Below, piece after piece: positions 31,690-39,283 of a DNA stretch of 64,000 nucleotides. Position 1 is the stretch's first letter. The number at the start of each line of letters is the position of its first letter. Both the position numbers and the translations under genes were made by a program. Source of the DNA: Tissierellales bacterium (lineage in GTDB: Bacteria > Bacillota > Clostridia > Tissierellales > Tissierellaceae). The stretch is taken from the NCBI GenBank assembly GCA_030146915.1, contig JASLAT010000005.1, positions 1 through 64,000 on the forward strand. The letters run 5' to 3'. Below the pieces are notes generated by a model that saw only the letters and a program-made list of their open reading frames with translations, had not been told where the DNA came from and searched no databases.

Positions 31690-33751
31690 ATATATACGAT
31701 TAATTTTATTTATTTTAACTATAGTTACTTTTGTAAGTTTTTTATCAAGGGTCTTAGGGTTGGTTGTAAGTGAAAAGTCTGAGGCGTTATTTGATAAAAA
31801 CTTTCAATCTAGTAAATATTTATTAGATGATGTTTATGACAATTATATGGACTTGTATAAATTAGCTTTTGACTTTAAATCAGAAGAAAATATAAAAGCA
31901 GGAAGTCTACTAGATAGTGATTATAGGTACAGAGAAGAACTTGAATATGAATATGAAGAATACCTAAGGGATAAAGATTATTTATCTACTTATCAAGAAG
32001 CTTCTAAGGAGGAAAAGGAAGATTTTTTCAAACAAAGAAGCCAGGAAATAGAAAAAATTAAAAACGAGAGTATAAAGAGGCAACTTATCAGTTATGCAAA
32101 TTTAAGGGAAAAGTTAAGTAAATTAGATAAAAACGCTATCGCTTTTTATGCAGAAAATGGAGAAGAAGTTTTTAAAAATAACAATAGTAAGGGCTTGATA
32201 GAGGATTTTAGTAAATATCCTTTATATATTAAAATGGATGATCAAGGAGTTTCAGTAGTAGGGATTGAAGATGAGTTTAGGACAAAAATTTTATCTAATA
32301 ATGAAAAGTTTAACATGGAGAATTATAAATTATATTTAGCTTACAGTGATGAAAAATTAAGTGATATGAAAGAAACTTGGACGAAGGCTAGAGATTCTAA
32401 TAGAGAGAACTTAAATTATCTCTTTATAAACTTTATAATATTAGCTATAACTACTGTTTTATCTTTTATATATGCTGGAAAGACAGATGAAAAAGATATA
32501 GTAGAGATGAATATTACGGATAAAATTTATACAGATATAACATTGGTCTTAATATTTATAATGGCAACATTAGGCTTTTTATATTTAGTATCTATGCCTA
32601 TGTTAATATCAGATCTATTAATGTCAGATCATTTTTATCAAAAACCTTTATTATTAGTACTAGCTATAATAGCTTCAATTGGATTTGAGCTTATCCTATC
32701 ATTAGTTAGACATATAAAAAATGGAAGTATATTTACACATTCTCTTATTTATAAGATATTTAACAAAATAGTTAGGGCATTTAAGGATATATATAATACT
32801 AGTAGTTTAGGTAAAAAAATAGCAATTATAATTATAATTTATAGTTTAGCTTTATTTTTAACTGCTTTTATATTTCCAATAACTATAACTTTCTTTATAG
32901 TATTTTTAATTAGAAAATTAAAGGATCTAGAAGAGATAAAAATGGGTGTAGAAAAAATAAGAGCAGGTGATTTAGACTATAAAATTAAGCTTGAAAAGGA
33001 TGGAGAGCTTAAGGAACTAGCAGATAATATAAATCAAATTAGTGAAGGGTTAAAAAATGCAGTTAATAATGAATTAAAAAGTGAAAGACATAGATCAGAG
33101 CTAATAACTAATGTTTCCCACGACATAAGAACTCCTTTAACATCCATAATAACTTATATAGATTTAATGAGACAGGAAGAAAATGAGGAGAAAAAGGAAG
33201 AGTATTTGCAGGTTTTAGAGAAAAAATCTGCTAGACTAAAGGTATTAATAGATGATTTATTTGAAGCATCAAAGGTTACTAGTGGTAATATACCAGTTAA
33301 TTTAGAGAAAATAGATTTACTATCACTTATAAATCAAGGTATTGGGGAGCTTTCAGATAAAATAGAAGAAAAAGATATGGACTTTATAGTTGAGTCAAGT
33401 AGTGAAGAAGTTTTTGTTTGTGCGGATGGAAATTTACTTTGGAGAGCAATAGAGAATTTATTATCTAATATATTTAAATATGGTTTAGAATCTTCAAGGG
33501 TATATATAGATATAGAAGATGGAGATAGAGTAGTACTATCAATAAAGAACATATCTAAATACAAACTAAATATTAGCGAAGATGAGTTAATGGAGAGATT
33601 TAAAAGAGGTGATGAATCTCGAACTAGTCAAGGCAGTGGACTAGGATTATCAATAACTGAGAGTTTGATAAGATTGCAAGATGGAGATTTTAAAATTAAA
33701 ATTGATGGTGACTTATTTAAGGCTATAATTCAACTGAATAAATATAAGTAG
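31664..33751 (+). CDS. Sensor histidine kinase (VanS-like) with a multi-helix membrane region
   Basis: The 695-residue kinase has one N-terminal helix (about 12-30) and a charged external region rich in Glu/Lys up to about 240. A cluster of helices follows (about 246-270, 290-320, 325-350, 380-415), then a HAMP-like segment (MGVEKIRAGDLDYKI). HisKA carries phospho-acceptor His486 (SHDIRTPL), and the HATPase has NLLSNIFKYG and GSGLGLSITESL. It starts at TTG 31664 inside the regulator gene after a GTGGGG site. The long sensor part is unusual in size; the signal is unknown. Confidence 0.87.
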   Translation: MDIKSKKYKYIRLILFILTIVTFVSFLSRVLGLVVSEKSEALFDKNFQSSKYLLDDVYDNYMDLYKLAFDFKSEENIKAGSLLDSDYRYREELEYEYEEYLRDKDYLSTYQEASKEEKEDFFKQRSQEIEKIKNESIKRQLISYANLREKLSKLDKNAIAFYAENGEEVFKNNNSKGLIEDFSKYPLYIKMDDQGVSVVGIEDEFRTKILSNNEKFNMENYKLYLAYSDEKLSDMKETWTKARDSNRENLNYLFINFIILAITTVLSFIYAGKTDEKDIVEMNITDKIYTDITLVLIFIMATLGFLYLVSMPMLISDLLMSDHFYQKPLLLVLAIIASIGFELILSLVRHIKNGSIFTHSLIYKIFNKIVRAFKDIYNTSSLGKKIAIIIIIYSLALFLTAFIFPITITFFIVFLIRKLKDLEEIKMGVEKIRAGDLDYKIKLEKDGELKELADNINQISEGLKNAVNNELKSERHRSELITNVSHDIRTPLTSIITYIDLMRQEENEEKKEEYLQVLEKKSARLKVLIDDLFEASKVTSGNIPVNLEKIDLLSLINQGIGELSDKIEEKDMDFIVESSSEEVFVCADGNLLWRAIENLLSNIFKYGLESSRVYIDIEDGDRVVLSIKNISKYKLNISEDELMERFKRGDESRTSQGSGLGLSITESLIRLQDGDFKIKIDGDLFKAIIQLNKYK

Positions 33752-33810
33752 TTCTATTTTAGAGTAGAATGGTATAATATATAAGTATAGAACTAAAAAG
33801 GAGATGAATT

Positions 33811-34422
33811 ATGAAGAAAAAAATATTGATGTTTACACTAGCAGCATCCACAGCATTAACTGGATGTACTATAGGTAATAAAGAAGATATAAATCAACCA
33901 GCCTTAGTAGAAGAAAGTGATGCAAGTGATGTAGTTGGAGAGAAAGATAACTGGTTAAGTGATCTTGATACTATAGATTTAAATGGAGAAAGTATAGATT
34001 CTAGTATTTTTAAGGAGAATGAACTTACATTAGTAAATGTATGGGCAAGTTGGTGTCCTCCTTGTATAGCAGAAATTCCTGATTTAGCAAAATTAGATAA
34101 AGAGTATGAAAATGTAGGAATAAAAGGACTGGTAGTAGAACATGAAAAAAATGGTATGTTCATGGAAATAGGTCTTGGATTAAGTATTGAAGAGAAGAAA
34201 ATAGTTGAAGATATTTTAGAAAAATCTAAGGCAGAATATGGACAAATTCTAGTATCAGAAGATATGAAACATGGACCTTTAGCCACAGTAGCAGAGTTTC
34301 CTACAAGTTATTTTGTAGATAGTGATGGAAACTTTGTAGGAGAACCTGTAAAGGGTGCTAAAAGTATAGATCAATGGAGATTTATAATAGAGGAAAGATT
34401 GGATATGGTTCAAAATGATTAA
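33811..34422 (+). CDS. TlpA/ResA-like thioredoxin-fold lipoprotein
   Basis: The 203-residue lipoprotein (lipobox LTGC, Cys19) has a thioredoxin fold with the redox pair Cys82/Cys85 in WASWCPPCIAEIP and a later cis-Pro region AEFPTSYFVDSDG. It should reduce disulfides outside the membrane, like ResA, TlpA or Etrx. It is the first gene of a three-gene group with a tiny CXXC protein and a polyferredoxin membrane protein, which may supply its electrons. The surface MsrB at 6514 is a possible client. Start ATG follows AAAGGAGATG; a TATAAT lies at about 33774. Confidence 0.9.
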   Translation: MKKKILMFTLAASTALTGCTIGNKEDINQPALVEESDASDVVGEKDNWLSDLDTIDLNGESIDSSIFKENELTLVNVWASWCPPCIAEIPDLAKLDKEYENVGIKGLVVEHEKNGMFMEIGLGLSIEEKKIVEDILEKSKAEYGQILVSEDMKHGPLATVAEFPTSYFVDSDGNFVGEPVKGAKSIDQWRFIIEERLDMVQND

Positions 34423-34564
34423 GTTTATATCTGAAAACAAAATAGGAGTAATAGCCCTTGGTTTAGGGCTATTCTCCATGATTGTAGGTATTTATAGGCA
34501 AGAACACTTTACTGTTTTAATGAAGGCTATTAATATTTGTTTAGAGTGTGTGGGAATAGGCTAG
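34415..34564 (+). CDS. CD1871A-family small CXXC membrane protein
   Basis: A 49-residue frame starts at ATG 34415, overlapping the last eight bases of the TlpA-like gene, and ends with TAG at 34562-34564, seven bases before the polyferredoxin gene. It has one hydrophobic helix (GVIALGLGLFSMIVGIY) and the C-terminal ICLECVGIG with a CxxC pair. This matches the short CD1871A-type CXXC proteins of clostridia, which occur in the same gene order. Its role is unknown; the helix and CxxC suggest a thiol relay at the membrane. It is below the usual length cutoff and easily missed. Confidence 0.82.
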   Translation: MIKFISENKIGVIALGLGLFSMIVGIYRQEHFTVLMKAINICLECVGIG

Positions 34565-34571
34565 GTGTTAT

Positions 34572-35456
34572 ATGAAATTATTAGACAGATTAAGGATGAA
34601 TATAAGGCTAATAGTCCAGATTATTTTTACAGGGATTACTAATGCTAATTTTAAAGGTTTTTTAACAGGAACAATTCATAGAGGAAGCAGTAAAATGATA
34701 TGTGCTCCAGGATTAAATTGTTACTCTTGTCCCGGTGCTTTAGGATCTTGTCCTATAGGTTCAATGCAGGCAGTACTTAATAGCAGAGATTATTCTTTAA
34801 GTCTTTATATAGGTGGTTTTATTGCGAGTATAGGAGCTAGTACAGGAAGATTAACCTGTGGTTATTTTTGTCCTTTTGGATTATATCAAGATTTATTACA
34901 TAAGATAAAATTATTTAAGAAAAAGAAAAGTTTAAAATTTGAAAAGCATCTAAGAAAGTTGAAATATATTTTTCTTTTTGTATTTGTACTAATACTTCCT
35001 GCTAGTATTAAAAATATAGCAGGGGTAGGTAGTCCATATTTTTGTAAGTACATCTGTCCATCAGGTAGTCTTTTGGCAGGAATCCCTTTGGTTTTAACAA
35101 ATTTGAATCTTAGGGCTGCTATTTCCAGTTTGTTTTTTTGGAAATTATTTATATTGATTTCTCTATCAGTATTATCTATAAAGGTATACAGACCTTTTTG
35201 TAGATATATTTGTCCCCTTGGTGCAGCTTATGGTTTTTTTAATCCAATTTCCTTATATAAATATAAGATTGATGAAGAGGCTTGTATAGACTGTGGACTG
35301 TGTAAAAAAAGGTGTGAATTTAGTATACCAGTAAATGAAGAACCTAACTCAATGGAGTGTATTAGATGTGGAGAATGCATGAAAGTATGTCCAACTAATG
35401 CAATATCAAGTAATTTAAATTTAATTAAGTATGATAAAAGAGCTAGCAAGGATTAA
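34572..35456 (+). CDS. Membrane polyferredoxin (NapH/YccM-like 4Fe-4S protein)
   Basis: The 294-residue protein has four to five helices. Cys-rich motifs lie in the membrane part (CAPGLNCYSCPGALGSCPIG, CGYFCPFG, CKYICPSG, CRYICPLG). A C-terminal two-cluster ferredoxin has CIDCGLCKKRC and CIRCGECMKVCP. Proteins of this type pass electrons between cytosolic ferredoxin-like donors and redox partners at or beyond the membrane. With the CXXC peptide and TlpA-like lipoprotein upstream, the likely task is to send reducing power outward. Start ATG 34572 lacks a strong ribosome site and probably depends on coupling. Confidence 0.9.
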   Translation: MKLLDRLRMNIRLIVQIIFTGITNANFKGFLTGTIHRGSSKMICAPGLNCYSCPGALGSCPIGSMQAVLNSRDYSLSLYIGGFIASIGASTGRLTCGYFCPFGLYQDLLHKIKLFKKKKSLKFEKHLRKLKYIFLFVFVLILPASIKNIAGVGSPYFCKYICPSGSLLAGIPLVLTNLNLRAAISSLFFWKLFILISLSVLSIKVYRPFCRYICPLGAAYGFFNPISLYKYKIDEEACIDCGLCKKRCEFSIPVNEEPNSMECIRCGECMKVCPTNAISSNLNLIKYDKRASKD

Positions 35457-35470
35457 TTCTTGCTAGTTTT
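35443..35470 (+). terminator. Terminator of the TlpA-CXXC-polyferredoxin operon
   Basis: CTAGCAAG (35443-35450) and CTTGCTAG (35459-35466) form an eight-base stem around the stop codon, followed by TTTT. Confidence 0.75.
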
Positions 35471-35498
35471 GTTATATAATTGAAAAAGGGGTGGCATG

Positions 35499-36131
35499 AT
35501 GTTAAATGAAAAAAAGCTTTTAGTTAGATATGGTAAAAAGTTAGTAGAAGAAGGTTTAACAAAAGGTACTGGAGGGAACTTATCCATATATAATCCAGAT
35601 AAAAATCTTATAGCTATTACACCTTCAGGACTTAACTATTATGAAACCAATATAGAGGATATTGTAGTTGCTGATTTAGATGGTAATATAATTTATGGAC
35701 ATAGAAAGCCTTCAAGTGAGCTACCTATGCATATTGAGGTTTATAAACAAAGGAATGATATTCTTGCACTAGTACATACACATTCTGTTTTTTCAACTGT
35801 AATAGCAACATTAAATGAGCCTTTACCAGCTTGTAATTACCTTCTAGCACATGTAGGGCCAAGGGTAAATTGTGCTAAGTATGCCTCATTTGGTAGTTTA
35901 GAACTAGCTAAGAATGCAGTAGAAGCTATGGGAGATAATTATGCGGTTCTCTTAGCTAACCATGGACTTTTAACAGCTGGTATAAGCATGGAAGAAGCCT
36001 TCAGTAGGGCTGTTACTGTTGAACATGTAGCAGAAATTTACTATAGAACAAGGAGTATAGGAAAACCTAAGATATTAGATGATAAGGAAATGGATTATAT
36101 GATGGAAAAATTTAAAACTTATGGTAAATAA
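35499..36131 (+). CDS. Class II aldolase (L-fuculose-phosphate aldolase family)
   Basis: The 210-residue zinc aldolase has GTGGNLSIYNP (phosphate-binding region), the catalytic Glu in KPSSELPMH, zinc ligands in LVHTHSVFST and the third His in LLANHGLL. It probably splits a phosphorylated sugar into dihydroxyacetone phosphate and an aldehyde, but related enzymes act on other substrates such as methylthioribulose phosphate. No sugar kinase or isomerase is nearby to decide. Two ATGs stand at 35496 and 35499 behind AAAGGGGTGG; the second gives the better spacing. Confidence 0.85.
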   Translation: MLNEKKLLVRYGKKLVEEGLTKGTGGNLSIYNPDKNLIAITPSGLNYYETNIEDIVVADLDGNIIYGHRKPSSELPMHIEVYKQRNDILALVHTHSVFSTVIATLNEPLPACNYLLAHVGPRVNCAKYASFGSLELAKNAVEAMGDNYAVLLANHGLLTAGISMEEAFSRAVTVEHVAEIYYRTRSIGKPKILDDKEMDYMMEKFKTYGK

Positions 36132-36203
36132 AATTTTGATTGAATAAAAGGCATATTGAATATACTATTATATATAGGAATTTAATTAGAAAGGAAGATA
36201 TTT

Positions 36204-36890
36204 ATGAAGCTTGTATATGAAGGTAAAACTAAGGATGTTTATGATTTAGAAGATGGGAAATTTTTACTACAGTTCAAAGATGATGTAACTGGAGAAGATG
36301 GAAAGTTTGACCCTGGTGCAAACACGGTAGGTTTAACAATAGATGGTATGGGGAAATCAGGACTTAGATTAACTACTTATTTTTTTGAAAAAATAAAAGA
36401 AGCTGGAATACTAACACATCATGTAGAATCAGATATAGATAAGGCTAGGATGATTGTATTACCTGCAACTATGTTTGGTGAAGGCTTAGAGGTTATATGT
36501 AGATATAGGGCAGTAGGAAGCTTTATGAGAAGATATGGTAAGTATGCTAAAGAAGGACAAAAATTAGATTCTTATGTAGAAGTTACCTTAAAAGATGATG
36601 ATAGAAATGATCCATTAATAACTAAAGATGCCTTAGAAATGTTAGGGATTTTAAAAGATGGAGAATATGACGTTTTAGTAGATATGACTAAAAAAATCTG
36701 TGAAATTATAAAAGATGAGTTAAGTAAAAAAGAAATAGAGTTATATGATATTAAATTGGAATTTGGAAGAGTAGGAGATAAGCAAGATATTGCATTAATA
36801 GATGAAATATCTGGAGGAAATATGAGAGCTTATAGAAATGGTGAATATTTAGAGCCATTTGATTTAGAAAAAATTATGTTAGAAGATTAA
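36204..36890 (+). CDS. purC: Phosphoribosylaminoimidazole-succinocarboxamide synthase
   Basis: The 228-residue enzyme is recognisable by its opening YEGKTKDVYDLEDG, then VVCRYRAVGSFMRRYG-type (here VICRYRAVGSFMRRYG), DDRNDPLI, and the LEFGRVG...LIDEISGGNMR end. It joins aspartate to CAIR in purine synthesis using ATP. Length is normal. It stands alone, whereas purC normally sits with other pur genes; the pathway may be scattered or incomplete here. ATG follows AGAAAGGAAG; a terminator follows. Confidence 0.94.
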   Translation: MKLVYEGKTKDVYDLEDGKFLLQFKDDVTGEDGKFDPGANTVGLTIDGMGKSGLRLTTYFFEKIKEAGILTHHVESDIDKARMIVLPATMFGEGLEVICRYRAVGSFMRRYGKYAKEGQKLDSYVEVTLKDDDRNDPLITKDALEMLGILKDGEYDVLVDMTKKICEIIKDELSKKEIELYDIKLEFGRVGDKQDIALIDEISGGNMRAYRNGEYLEPFDLEKIMLED

Positions 36891-36917
36891 AGAGCAGCCA
36901 AGGCTGCTCTTTTTTTA
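36891..36917. terminator. Terminator between purC and the convergent lipoprotein gene
   Basis: AGAGCAGCC and GGCTGCTCT form a perfect nine-base stem with an AA loop and a run of seven Ts. Confidence 0.9.
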
Positions 36918-37415
36918 TAAGTTATTTAAAATATAGTCCTTAGAGTTTAACTTCACCCTTAGGCTATAGTTATTAATATCTTCTGGAACCTGTGCTAGAT
37001 ACCTAAAAGTATATCTACCTTCACTTTCGATAGTATAAAAATTAGCATTTACAATATCAGATCCATCATCAGGTTCAATGGTAGGAAAGCTGGAAAATTC
37101 TTCTCCATTATAAACTACATATATTTGTAATATATCATCAAGATCTTTTTTGTGATTAGATATATTTTCAAGCTCTATATGTATGTCTAAAAAGGTATTT
37201 CCCTCCTCAGCTTCATAATAAGAGTAGGATGTAGATGGGTTGGAAGGTATACAAGTTTTATTCTTGTCCAGCTTTAAAATTTTAAAGGCTGCTCCTTCAT
37301 TTTCAAGCTTTTGATTTAAGCTTAAGGAGTTTTCCTTATTTTGATTGTTACTACAAGATATTAATATAAAAATTGTCAATAAAATAACTATTTGTGATAA
37401 AAATCTTTTAGACAT
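36915..37415 (-). CDS. Lipoprotein with a DUF4352/Telo-like beta domain
   Basis: The 166-residue lipoprotein has the lipobox LISC. The body resembles the immunoglobulin-like DUF4352 fold: NTFLDIHIELENISNHKKDL, VVYNGEEFSS, a YRYLAQVPEDINNYSLRVKL-type end. The match is by pattern only and the function is unknown. It would be tethered outside the membrane. The ATG at 37415 follows GGAGGGA; an in-frame TTG lies just before it. It is divergent from the next lipoprotein gene with 157 bases between, which hold AT-rich DNA and no motif I can name. Confidence 0.7.
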   Translation of the reverse strand: MSKRFLSQIVILLTIFILISCSNNQNKENSLSLNQKLENEGAAFKILKLDKNKTCIPSNPSTSYSYYEAEEGNTFLDIHIELENISNHKKDLDDILQIYVVYNGEEFSSFPTIEPDDGSDIVNANFYTIESEGRYTFRYLAQVPEDINNYSLRVKLNSKDYILNNL

Positions 37416-37572
37416 CAAATCCCTCCTGCTCTACTTATATTTTAATACATAACTAATCTTAATACAAAACTAATATTCAATAATATATGTATATAAATCA
37501 ATATTTAGGGTATAGATATATTAATAAATAATGGGAAAATAGTTTAAAACTATTAATCGGTGGAGGTTACTG

Positions 37573-38100
37573 ATGGGGAATACTAGGAAAATTATATTTA
37601 TTTTAATATTGACAATACTTCTTTTCACTTTAAGTGCTTGTAAGGGAGATAAATATGATGGTGAATATGTAAGAATTAGCATACCCTGTGAGTTTGTAGC
37701 TGATGATGTAGAAATAGATAGTTTAGAAGAGGGTATTTTAGGTGCAGAAAAAAAGGAAGATGGATCTATAGATATAGATATGACTGAAGAGAAGCATAAT
37801 GAAATTATAACTAGGATGAAGAATGAATTGACTACTACATTAGATGCAATTCCATTATCTGAAGAAGTATCCTATATTAAGGGTATTGATTATAATGAAG
37901 ATTTCACGCATATAAAAGTATTTGTTGACCATGAGGATATGGTAAAATCTATAGACTTTACTCCTTTTGCTATTGGTTTATCTGTTAGTATGTATCAAAT
38001 TTATAATGGAGAAGATAGATCAGCAGAAATACACTATATAGATGAAAAAACAAATCTTTTGGTAGATATAACTAAGTATCCAGAAGATTTTATAGACTAA
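37573..38100 (+). CDS. Uncharacterised lipoprotein
   Basis: This 175-residue protein has a signal peptide and lipobox (LSAC). The mature part is very acidic (EIDSLEEGILGAEKKEDGSIDIDMTEEKH) and has no domain I recognise. The end HYIDEKTNLLVDITKYPEDF suggests a compact surface domain. A small hairpin with GCTCG/CGGGC arms and TTTATTT (about 38166-38188) lies behind it and may be its terminator. ATG follows GGTGGAGG. Confidence 0.65.
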   Translation: MGNTRKIIFILILTILLFTLSACKGDKYDGEYVRISIPCEFVADDVEIDSLEEGILGAEKKEDGSIDIDMTEEKHNEIITRMKNELTTTLDAIPLSEEVSYIKGIDYNEDFTHIKVFVDHEDMVKSIDFTPFAIGLSVSMYQIYNGEDRSAEIHYIDEKTNLLVDITKYPEDFID

Positions 38101-38200
38101 TTTACAAAAAATGTTAGTTTGAAATCTTACTGGGTAATAACTAGTCTAAGGTGTTAAGATACTAAAAGCTCGGGAACGGGCTTTATTTATTAGACAAAAA

Positions 38201-38215
38201 TATTTTGCGAAAATT
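38201..38215 (+). promoter_or_regulatory. Weak CodY-like box upstream of the 53-residue protein
   Basis: TATTTTGCGAAAATT matches AATTTTCWGAAAATT at 12 of 15 positions but lacks the central C-W. It overlaps a possible -35 (TTGCGA). Support is low. Confidence 0.25.
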
Positions 38216-38272
38216 CTGTTAATAATATATTAAATTGGTTATACAATACTTAAGTGATAAGGAGGTATTTAA

Positions 38273-38434
38273 ATGAGTAAAGAAAAGAAAGATTTTGAAG
38301 AAACTAGAGAAAATGAATTTAAGGACATACCAGAGGAAGTTTGCTCACCATTTTTCCCAGAAGGATGTATACATGTAGAGGGAGTAACAAATGAAGATGG
38401 GGTAAATCCAGCTAACCAAAAAGACGAAGAATAA
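38273..38434 (+). CDS. Small acidic orphan protein, 53 residues
   Basis: A strong AAGGAGG stands seven bases before ATG 38273, and the frame runs to TAA at 38432-38434 with its own terminator at 38451-38478. The protein is hydrophilic, starts with an acidic Lys/Glu-rich helix-like part and has a centre with two Cys (PEEVCSPFFPEGCIHVEGV). No signal or helix is present and I do not recognise it. The clean signals at both ends make it a likely real gene. The two Cys eight apart could bind metal or form a disulfide; this is speculation. Confidence 0.65.
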   Translation: MSKEKKDFEETRENEFKDIPEEVCSPFFPEGCIHVEGVTNEDGVNPANQKDEE

Positions 38435-38450
38435 TATAATAGCATGTATA

Positions 38451-38478
38451 AGGATAGGCTTAAGCCTATCCTTTTTTA
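38451..38478 (+). terminator. Terminator of the 53-residue protein gene
   Basis: AGGATAGGC and GCCTATCCT form a nine-base stem with a TTAA loop and a T-run. Confidence 0.9.
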
Positions 38479-38542
38479 ATTACTAGACTTGATATTATTT
38501 GATCTTTTTACTATTATATAGGTTGTAAAGAGGAGGGACATA

Positions 38543-39187
38543 ATGATAAAAGGAGTTATTTTTGATTTTGATGGAACTTTGGTTAATACATTAGAAGATA
38601 TAGCTGATAGTGTAAATATCGTTTTAGAGGAGTATGATAAGGAGACCTTTACTTATGATGAATTTAGGAAAAAGATAGGTGGAGGCTTTCATAAACTAGT
38701 ATACGAAACTTTTGGTAAAGATATAGATGATAGTTTACACTCGGAAGTCTTAAAAAAGTTAGAGGAATCTTATGATAGAAATTACTTAAATAAAACAAAG
38801 CCTTATGATGGTATAGATAGTTTACTATCTATACTTATAGATAAGGGTATAAAGGTTGGTATTAATACTAATAAAGATCAAGATTATACTGAAAAGATAG
38901 TGGATAAACTTTTTAAAGATATTCCTTTTGTAAAAATAGTAGGGGCACAAGAAGGCATGAAGGTAAAACCTGATCCTACGGGAGGAAAGATTGTATTTGA
39001 AGCTATGGAATTAGAGAAATCAGATGTTCTTTATGTAGGAGATTCAAATATAGATATGTTGGCAGCTAAAAATTTAGGGCTTAAATCTGTTGGTGTGGAT
39101 TGGGGTTTTAGAGGAGAAGAAGAATTAAGAGAATTTGGAGCAGATTATATAGTTTATAAACCAAGTGAAATATTAAACATACTATAG
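38543..39187 (+). CDS. HAD-family hydrolase, phosphoglycolate phosphatase-like
   Basis: The 214-residue HAD phosphatase has motif I DFDGTLVNT (nucleophile Asp), motif II INTNKD, the Lys in KVKPDPTG and motif IV YVGDSNIDMLAAKN. The helical cap is of the Gph/PpaX kind. It probably removes phosphate from phosphoglycolate or another small phosphoester or pyrophosphate. It is monocistronic, with an AGAGGAGG site and a terminator behind it. Confidence 0.9.
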   Translation: MIKGVIFDFDGTLVNTLEDIADSVNIVLEEYDKETFTYDEFRKKIGGGFHKLVYETFGKDIDDSLHSEVLKKLEESYDRNYLNKTKPYDGIDSLLSILIDKGIKVGINTNKDQDYTEKIVDKLFKDIPFVKIVGAQEGMKVKPDPTGGKIVFEAMELEKSDVLYVGDSNIDMLAAKNLGLKSVGVDWGFRGEEELREFGADYIVYKPSEILNIL

Positions 39188-39212
39188 AAAAGGCTAAGTA
39201 TAGCCTTTTTTT
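39188..39212 (+). terminator. Terminator of the HAD hydrolase gene
   Basis: AAAGGCTA and TAGCCTTT form a stem with an AGTA loop followed by a T-run, right at the stop. Confidence 0.88.
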
Positions 39213-39283
39213 CATTGTAAAAATATTAGACAGCTATATAAATATGTTGTAAAATAAAGAAAAGACCAAAGGAGGTTAAGGTT

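Noticed and set aside
33894..34286. 130-codon minus-strand frame inside the TlpA-like gene
   Set aside because: It is antisense to a gene with clear domain, lipobox and ribosome site; no independent evidence.
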